From Clostridia bacterium (GTDB lineage Bacteria; Bacillota_A; Clostridia; Christensenellales; Aristaeellaceae): a stretch of 12,238 nt of DNA. Below the pieces are notes generated by a model. That model searched no databases. It worked only from the letters and a program-made list of their open reading frames with translations, and had not been told where the DNA came from. Location: contig JAFWQM010000181.1 in NCBI GenBank assembly GCA_017509065.1, forward strand, positions 1 to 12,238, read 5' to 3'. Shown here piece after piece: positions 7,729-12,238 of this stretch (the stretch's first letter is position 1; every line of letters starts with the position of its first letter). The position numbers and the translations under genes are program-made.

Positions 7729-9993
7729 GTGAACCTGCCGCAGTTATTGGAGCGGTTAAAGCATGATCCGTATTTTATGGAAAACGTGACGGCCTGGCAT
7801 ACGGTGCCGCCAAGGGCTGCGCGGTATGCGTCCTGGCCGGAGGGCATCGACCCTCGTCTTCCGGGCGCTTTGGCGAAGCACGGCGTGCAGCAGCTGTACA
7901 CCCACCAGGCGGAATGCTTCGCTGCGTCCCAGCAGGGCGTGGATTACGTGGTGGTGACGCCCACGGCTTCGGGGAAAACCCTCTGCTATAACCTGCCCGT
8001 ACTGGCGGAGATATTGAAGAACCCCGACGCCCGGGCGCTGTATCTTTTTCCCACCAAAGCCCTGTCCGCCGATCAGGTCGCGGAACTGTATGAACTGATT
8101 GAACTCTTGGGCGTGGACATTAAAACCTTTACCTACGACGGCGACACGCCTGCCGCCGCCCGCCGTGCCGTGCGGCAGGCGGGGCATGTGGTGGTCACGA
8201 ATCCCGATATGCTCCACAGCGGCATCCTGCCTCAGCACACCAAATGGGTGAAGCTCTTTGAAAATCTAAAGTATATCGTCGTTGACGAGATCCACACATA
8301 CCGTGGCGTATTCGGCAGCAACCTGGCCAACGTGCTGCGGCGGCTGGTTCGCCTGTGCGAATTCTACGGCAGCCATCCGCAATTCATCCTGTGCAGCGCC
8401 ACGATTCAGAATCCGCAGGAATTGGCGGAAACCCTGATCGGACGCCCTGTCCGCCTCATCGACAACAACGGCGCGCCTGCCGGAGAAAAGCATTATATTT
8501 TCTATAATCCTCCGGTAGTCAACCGTCAGCTTGGTATCCGCAAGGGCGTGCTGGCGGAAACCCGGAAAATCGCTTCCATGCTGGTGAACAACGGCGTCCA
8601 AAGTATCGTATTCGCCAAGAGCCGCCTGCAAGTCGAGGTCATGACAAGACAGCTCAAGGAACTGGTCTCTGACCCCATCGGTAACAGCGGCTTGGTGCGC
8701 GGTTACCGGGGCGGGTACTTACCGAGTGAGCGCCGGGAGATCGAACAAGGCCTTCGGAATGGCAATATCCAGGCGGTGGTGTCCACCAACGCCCTGGAGC
8801 TTGGCATCGACATCGGCGCGCTGGAAGCCTGCGTGCTTTGCGGTTATCCCGGCACCATCGCCAGCACCTGGCAGCAGTCGGGCCGCGCGGGACGGCGGCA
8901 TGGGGTCAGCGCTACGTTCATGGTGGCGTCCTCCAACGCCCTCGATCAGTTCATTGTCACCCACCCGGATTACTTCTTCACCCAGCCCGCCGAAAACGCG
9001 CTGCTGAACCCGGACAACCTGTATATCCTGCTGAGCCACTTCAAATGCGCCGCCTACGAACTGCCCTTTAAGGCGGGGGAAACTCTGGGCAACGCCGCGG
9101 GCGGGGAGGAAATGCTGGAATACCTGGAGGAAAGCAATATTCTTCGCCGCGTGGGGGACACCTACCACTGGATGGCCGAGGACTTCCCCGCCAGCGAAAT
9201 GAGCCTGCGCACAGCCATGACGGAAAACTTCCTCATCAACGACATCACAGACCCGGCCCATCCCAGGATCGTGGGCGAAATGGACCGGTTCACCGCGCCG
9301 ATGCTGCTGCATCCCAACGCTATCTACATGCACGAAGGCCAGACCTACCAGGTGGAGGAATTGGACTTCGACGCCTGCAAAGCTTTCATCCGCAAGGTCA
9401 ACGTAGACTACTACACCGACGCCGATCTGAACGTTTCCTTGAGTCTGCTGGACATTGAAAAGGAAGAAAACGGCGCGGCGCTGGGCGAGGTCAAGGTGGT
9501 GGCGCTGGTCAAAATCTTCAAGAAGATGCGCTTTGACAACAACGAAAACGTGGGCTTCGGCCCAGTGCGCTTGCCCGAAACCGAAATGCACACCACCGCC
9601 ATGTGGCGCACAGTGCCGGACGCTATCGCGGAGAAATACGAAAAGGACGATCTGCAAAGCGGGATGCTCGGCATCGCCAACCTCATGCGGATTTTATCGC
9701 CTTTATACCTGATGTGCTCTCCCCGGGATATCGCTGTCAGCTATCAGGTGAAGTGCCCCTTCACGGAAAAACCGACGCTCATCCTGTACGACAACTGCCC
9801 CGGCGGCGTGGGCCTGGCGGAGAAGGCGTTCAGGATGCGGGACATCCTCTTTACCCATGCCCTGACCCTGGTGAACGACTGCGACTGTCCGAACGGCTGC
9901 CCCTCCTGTGTCGGCCCGGAGGGCGAGGTGGGGCCGCGCGGCAAGGAAATGGCGAAGCGACTGCTGGAGGACATGCTCCATGACCATCCATGA
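7729..9993 (+). CDS. mrfA: MrfA/YprA-like superfamily 2 DNA helicase with DUF1998
   Basis: An ATP-dependent DNA helicase of 754 residues, close to Bacillus subtilis MrfA (YprA, about 749), which acts in repair of mitomycin-type DNA damage. Visible motifs: Walker A TASGKT with Lys83; DEIH box at 186-189; SAT at 223-225; the second RecA domain with VVSTNALELGIDIG; and QSGRAGRR at 383-390. The C-terminal DUF1998 region has four cysteines (718, 720, 724, 727; C-x-C-x3-C-x2-C), the predicted zinc site of this family. The GTG start at 7729 is preferred because GAGGTGA (7717-7723) lies 5 nt upstream; an earlier in-frame GTG at 7720 falls inside that site. It is the first gene of a likely operon and overlaps the next gene by 14 nt. 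The usual partner exonuclease gene mrfB is not adjacent. Confidence 0.92.
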   Translation: MNLPQLLERLKHDPYFMENVTAWHTVPPRAARYASWPEGIDPRLPGALAKHGVQQLYTHQAECFAASQQGVDYVVVTPTASGKTLCYNLPVLAEILKNPDARALYLFPTKALSADQVAELYELIELLGVDIKTFTYDGDTPAAARRAVRQAGHVVVTNPDMLHSGILPQHTKWVKLFENLKYIVVDEIHTYRGVFGSNLANVLRRLVRLCEFYGSHPQFILCSATIQNPQELAETLIGRPVRLIDNNGAPAGEKHYIFYNPPVVNRQLGIRKGVLAETRKIASMLVNNGVQSIVFAKSRLQVEVMTRQLKELVSDPIGNSGLVRGYRGGYLPSERREIEQGLRNGNIQAVVSTNALELGIDIGALEACVLCGYPGTIASTWQQSGRAGRRHGVSATFMVASSNALDQFIVTHPDYFFTQPAENALLNPDNLYILLSHFKCAAYELPFKAGETLGNAAGGEEMLEYLEESNILRRVGDTYHWMAEDFPASEMSLRTAMTENFLINDITDPAHPRIVGEMDRFTAPMLLHPNAIYMHEGQTYQVEELDFDACKAFIRKVNVDYYTDADLNVSLSLLDIEKEENGAALGEVKVVALVKIFKKMRFDNNENVGFGPVRLPETEMHTTAMWRTVPDAIAEKYEKDDLQSGMLGIANLMRILSPLYLMCSPRDIAVSYQVKCPFTEKPTLILYDNCPGGVGLAEKAFRMRDILFTHALTLVNDCDCPNGCPSCVGPEGEVGPRGKEMAKRLLEDMLHDHP

Positions 9994-11341
9994 ACTGGTA
10001 GAACTGCAAAGGACAGCCCTGCTGGCCTCCGGCCCCCGGCACGTAGAGGAGCGCATTGACCAGATGGATTCGCTCCATTCCACCATCCGCCAGCGGGAAA
10101 ACCTGATCTGTGACGCCTTGCAGGCCGACCTCGGCAAGCGCCCCGAGGAAGCGTACATGACTGAGATCGGCATGGTGCTTTCTGAGATTTCCTTCACCAT
10201 CAATCATCTGAAACGCTGGGCAAGGCCGAAGCGAGTGCATACGCCCCTGGCCCAGTTCCCCAGCCGCAGCTATATCATGAAAGAGCCCTACGGCGTGGTG
10301 CTGGTGATGGCGCCCTGGAACTATCCCTTCCAGCTGACCATGAACCCGCTGGTCGCCGCGCTGGCGGCGGGCAATCATGTGATCGTGAAGCCCAGCGCTT
10401 ACGCGCCCGCGTCCAGCCGGATGATCGACAGCCTGGTATCAGACTGCTTTCCCCCTGAGCAAGCGTCTGTGATTCAGGGCGGACGGGCGGAAAACCAGGC
10501 GCTGCTGGAGGAACGCTTCGATTATATTTTCTTTACCGGCGGGGTGAATGTCGGCAAGATGGTGCTGGAAAAGGCGGCGCGGTACGTGACGCCGGTCACG
10601 CTGGAGCTTGGCGGCAAAAGCCCCTGCATTGTGGACGCCTCGGCGGATATTCCCGTGGCCGCACGGCGCATCGCGTTCGGCAAGGGTATCAATTCCGGCC
10701 AGACCTGCGTTGCCCCGGATTATCTGCTGGTGCAGGAAAAGGTGAAAGACAAGCTGCTCTACCAGATCAAAGCCTGCTGGGAGCAGTTTTACGGCAGTGC
10801 CCTGGACGGCCTGCAGTGGCCGAAAATGATTAACGAAAAACATTACAGCCGGGTCATGAGCCTGATGGCAGGAGAGAACGTGTACTGCGGGGGAAAGGGC
10901 GACGGACAGCGCATTGCGCCGACCATCCTGACGGATATCACCTGGGAATCACCCATCATGCAGGAGGAGATATTCGGCCCCGTGCTGCCGGTCATCACGT
11001 TCAAAGAAATTGACGAGGTCATCACGCAAATCAACAGCCGTGAAAAACCGCTGGCCCTTTACCTGTTTACCCGAAAGCCCGGCGTGAAGGAGAAGGTGCT
11101 GAAATCCGTTTCTTTCGGCGGCGGGTGTGTGAACGATACAGTCATTCACCTGGCCAGCAGCCGCCTGCCCTTTGGCGGCGTGGGCCAGAGCGGCATGGGC
11201 CACTACCACGGCAAGTATTCCTTCGATACCTTCACCCACGAAAAATCCGTGGTGGTGAAAGGAAATTGGCTGGATTTGCCGATGCGGTACCCGCCATATG
11301 ACAATAAGAAACTGAACCTGATTCGTATTTTCCTGAAATAA
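9980..11341 (+). CDS. Class-3-like aldehyde dehydrogenase
   Basis: Oxidises an aldehyde to the carboxylic acid with NAD(P)+; the substrate cannot be told from sequence. The 453-residue length, without the longer N terminus of other classes, fits the ALDH3/fatty aldehyde group. Key positions: PWNYP in the cofactor-binding region; FTGGVNVGK; catalytic Glu209 in LELGGKSP; nucleophile Cys243 in SGQTCVAPDY; and EEIFGPVLP. Residue 140 is Ala in KPSAYAP, where many relatives have Glu, a position involved in cofactor ribose binding. The start at 9980 follows GGAGG (9966-9970) inside the end of the helicase gene. The 14-nt overlap suggests translational coupling. Longer in-frame starts upstream lie wholly within the helicase coding region and are not preferred. 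Confidence 0.92.
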   Translation: MTIHELVELQRTALLASGPRHVEERIDQMDSLHSTIRQRENLICDALQADLGKRPEEAYMTEIGMVLSEISFTINHLKRWARPKRVHTPLAQFPSRSYIMKEPYGVVLVMAPWNYPFQLTMNPLVAALAAGNHVIVKPSAYAPASSRMIDSLVSDCFPPEQASVIQGGRAENQALLEERFDYIFFTGGVNVGKMVLEKAARYVTPVTLELGGKSPCIVDASADIPVAARRIAFGKGINSGQTCVAPDYLLVQEKVKDKLLYQIKACWEQFYGSALDGLQWPKMINEKHYSRVMSLMAGENVYCGGKGDGQRIAPTILTDITWESPIMQEEIFGPVLPVITFKEIDEVITQINSREKPLALYLFTRKPGVKEKVLKSVSFGGGCVNDTVIHLASSRLPFGGVGQSGMGHYHGKYSFDTFTHEKSVVVKGNWLDLPMRYPPYDNKKLNLIRIFLK

Positions 11342-11364
11342 TAGCATTGAAAGGATGTTGTTCC

Positions 11365-12090
11365 ATGCCGTCGCTGGAGGCTTATCGCCGGGAATTGGAT
11401 TATTCCTATGCGCCGGGGCTGTTTCCCTCTCTGGAAGCCATGACCAAGCGGCCCGAGATCGTGCGCCGCCTGCTGATTTCCTCCAGGGGACAGGACAGCG
11501 AGGGCGTGAAGAAACTGACCGCGCTGGCAGAAGAAAAGCGCGTCCGCATCGAAATAGCGGATAAAGCGCTGAGCCGCATTTCAGGGAAAGACAACTGCTT
11601 TGCGGCGGCGGTATTTGAAAAACAGCCCCGCGCCTTAAACGCTTCGGGTGATCATGTTGTGCTGCACCACATTTCAGACCAGGGCAATTTAGGTACGATC
11701 TTGCGAACCGCTCTGGGCTTCTGCTACCACGACATTGCCATCATCCGCCCCGCCACCGACGTGTATGACCCGAAGGTGGTACGGGCCAGCATGGGAGCCA
11801 TCTTTTCCTTGCGGGTGACGGAGTACGGCGATTTTGACAAATATCGGCAGGAATTCCCCAGCCACGCGGCTTATCCCTTCATGCTGGATGGGTCTGTGCA
11901 GATGGATGACGCAGTGGAAAAGGCGGCGTATCCCTGCGCCTTGATCTTTGGAAACGAAGGTTCCGGCCTGTCACCGGAGTTCCAGCAAGTGGGCCAGCCC
12001 GTGCGTATCCCCAGCAGCGACGAAGTGGACTCCCTCAATCTTGCCATCGCCGCAGCCATCGGCATGTACGCTTTCAGGAAGCGGGATTAA
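11365..12090 (+). CDS. SpoU/TrmH-family RNA 2'-O-methyltransferase
   Basis: Transfers methyl from S-adenosylmethionine to a ribose 2'-OH of rRNA or tRNA, in the cytoplasm, normally as a dimer through a trefoil-knot fold. The 241-residue product has an N-terminal substrate-binding-like part (about 1-90) and the three SpoU motifs: QGNLGTILRTA with Asn108 and Arg114; LIFGNEGSGLS with Glu198; and IPSSDEVDSLNLAIAAAI with Ser223 and Asn225. Which RNA position it modifies cannot be told. The ATG at 11365 has AAAGGA 9 nt upstream and sits 23 bp after the aldehyde dehydrogenase stop, making it the third gene of the operon. An in-frame TTG at 11347 would overlap that ribosome binding site and is less likely. 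No ordinary terminator follows; a palindromic repeat starts 13 bp after the stop. Confidence 0.92.
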   Translation: MPSLEAYRRELDYSYAPGLFPSLEAMTKRPEIVRRLLISSRGQDSEGVKKLTALAEEKRVRIEIADKALSRISGKDNCFAAAVFEKQPRALNASGDHVVLHHISDQGNLGTILRTALGFCYHDIAIIRPATDVYDPKVVRASMGAIFSLRVTEYGDFDKYRQEFPSHAAYPFMLDGSVQMDDAVEKAAYPCALIFGNEGSGLSPEFQQVGQPVRIPSSDEVDSLNLAIAAAIGMYAFRKRD

Positions 12091-12102
12091 AGCAGTTGTT
12101 TT

Positions 12103-12238
12103 TATTGCTCGCCCAACTAAATCATGAATTATCTGCGGGCGATAAATCGGTCCATCCTGCGTCACTCAACCTTGAAATACCTCCAGTATTCCTGCGGTTT
12201 CGTTCCTTGTCTGGAACGATTTCTCATCCCGCATCTGA
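12103..12238 (+). repeat. Dispersed palindromic repeat (right copy, cut by window end)
   Basis: The copy begins TATTGCTCGCCCAA at 12103, and 12104-12130 is the inverted complement of 114-140. A second part of the arm, 12131-12153 (TGCGGG, AAATCG, TCC blocks), is complementary with mismatches to the right arm at 12214-12238. The unpaired centre, 12154-12210, carries the sequence that also appears at the left end of the window; 12184-12238 equals 60-114 at 54 of 55 bases. The full element should be about 160 bp with terminal arms of about 50 bp. It contains no transposase and follows the SpoU gene closely, so it may end that transcript. Confidence 0.75.

Noticed and set aside
12166..12234. Short minus-strand peptide frames inside both repeat copies (18-110 and 12166-12234), sharing MRDEKSFQTRNETAGIL
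   Set aside because: The shared peptide is explained by the DNA repeat itself. The two frames end differently, at 30 and 22 residues, and no ribosome binding site is seen.

Overview
The window looks like a chromosomal segment of an anaerobic Clostridia-type Firmicute, probably from a gut or rumen lineage. The evidence is: AGGAGG-type ribosome binding sites; consensus TTGACA/TATAAT-like promoters; intrinsic terminators; a BspA-like leucine-rich-repeat secreted protein; a CD3324-type helix-turn-helix protein; and an SH3b/peptidoglycan-binding secreted protein. Species cannot be assigned from the sequence alone. I saw no rRNA, tRNA, CRISPR array, transposase or phage gene.

Layout. Positions 1-141 hold repeat material: a hairpin (10-58) joined to the right half of a palindromic repeat (60-141). 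A minus-strand gene (342-3404) encodes a 1020-residue secreted protein with leucine-rich repeats followed by nine Ig-like repeats. It ends before a minus-strand terminator with a UUCG loop (about 180-208). A divergent promoter region (3405-3672) separates it from guaB (3673-5133), the IMP dehydrogenase of GMP synthesis, which is followed by its own terminator. Next come two single-gene units. The first (5389-6135) is a DNA-binding domain fused to a ParB/sulfiredoxin-like domain, with a strong ribosome binding site inside the gene at the domain junction. The second (6324-7592) is a secreted SH3b, PG-binding, PG-binding protein with an unassigned Cys/His-rich C-terminal domain. From 7663 a promoter drives an apparent three-gene operon: an MrfA/YprA-like DNA repair helicase, a class-3-like aldehyde dehydrogenase overlapping it by 14 nt, and a SpoU/TrmH RNA methyltransferase. 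A second copy of the palindromic repeat (12103 to the window end) begins 13 bp after the operon.

How the parts fit. Most genes here are independent units with their own promoter and terminator. The two secreted proteins suggest cell-envelope functions. The helicase-dehydrogenase pair is the only tight coupling and may link repair of aldehyde-type DNA damage with aldehyde removal; this is inference.

The least explained items are the palindromic repeat near both ends, the two-domain gene with an internal start, the C-terminal domain of the PG-binding protein, and the exact 270-bp periodicity of the Ig-like array.
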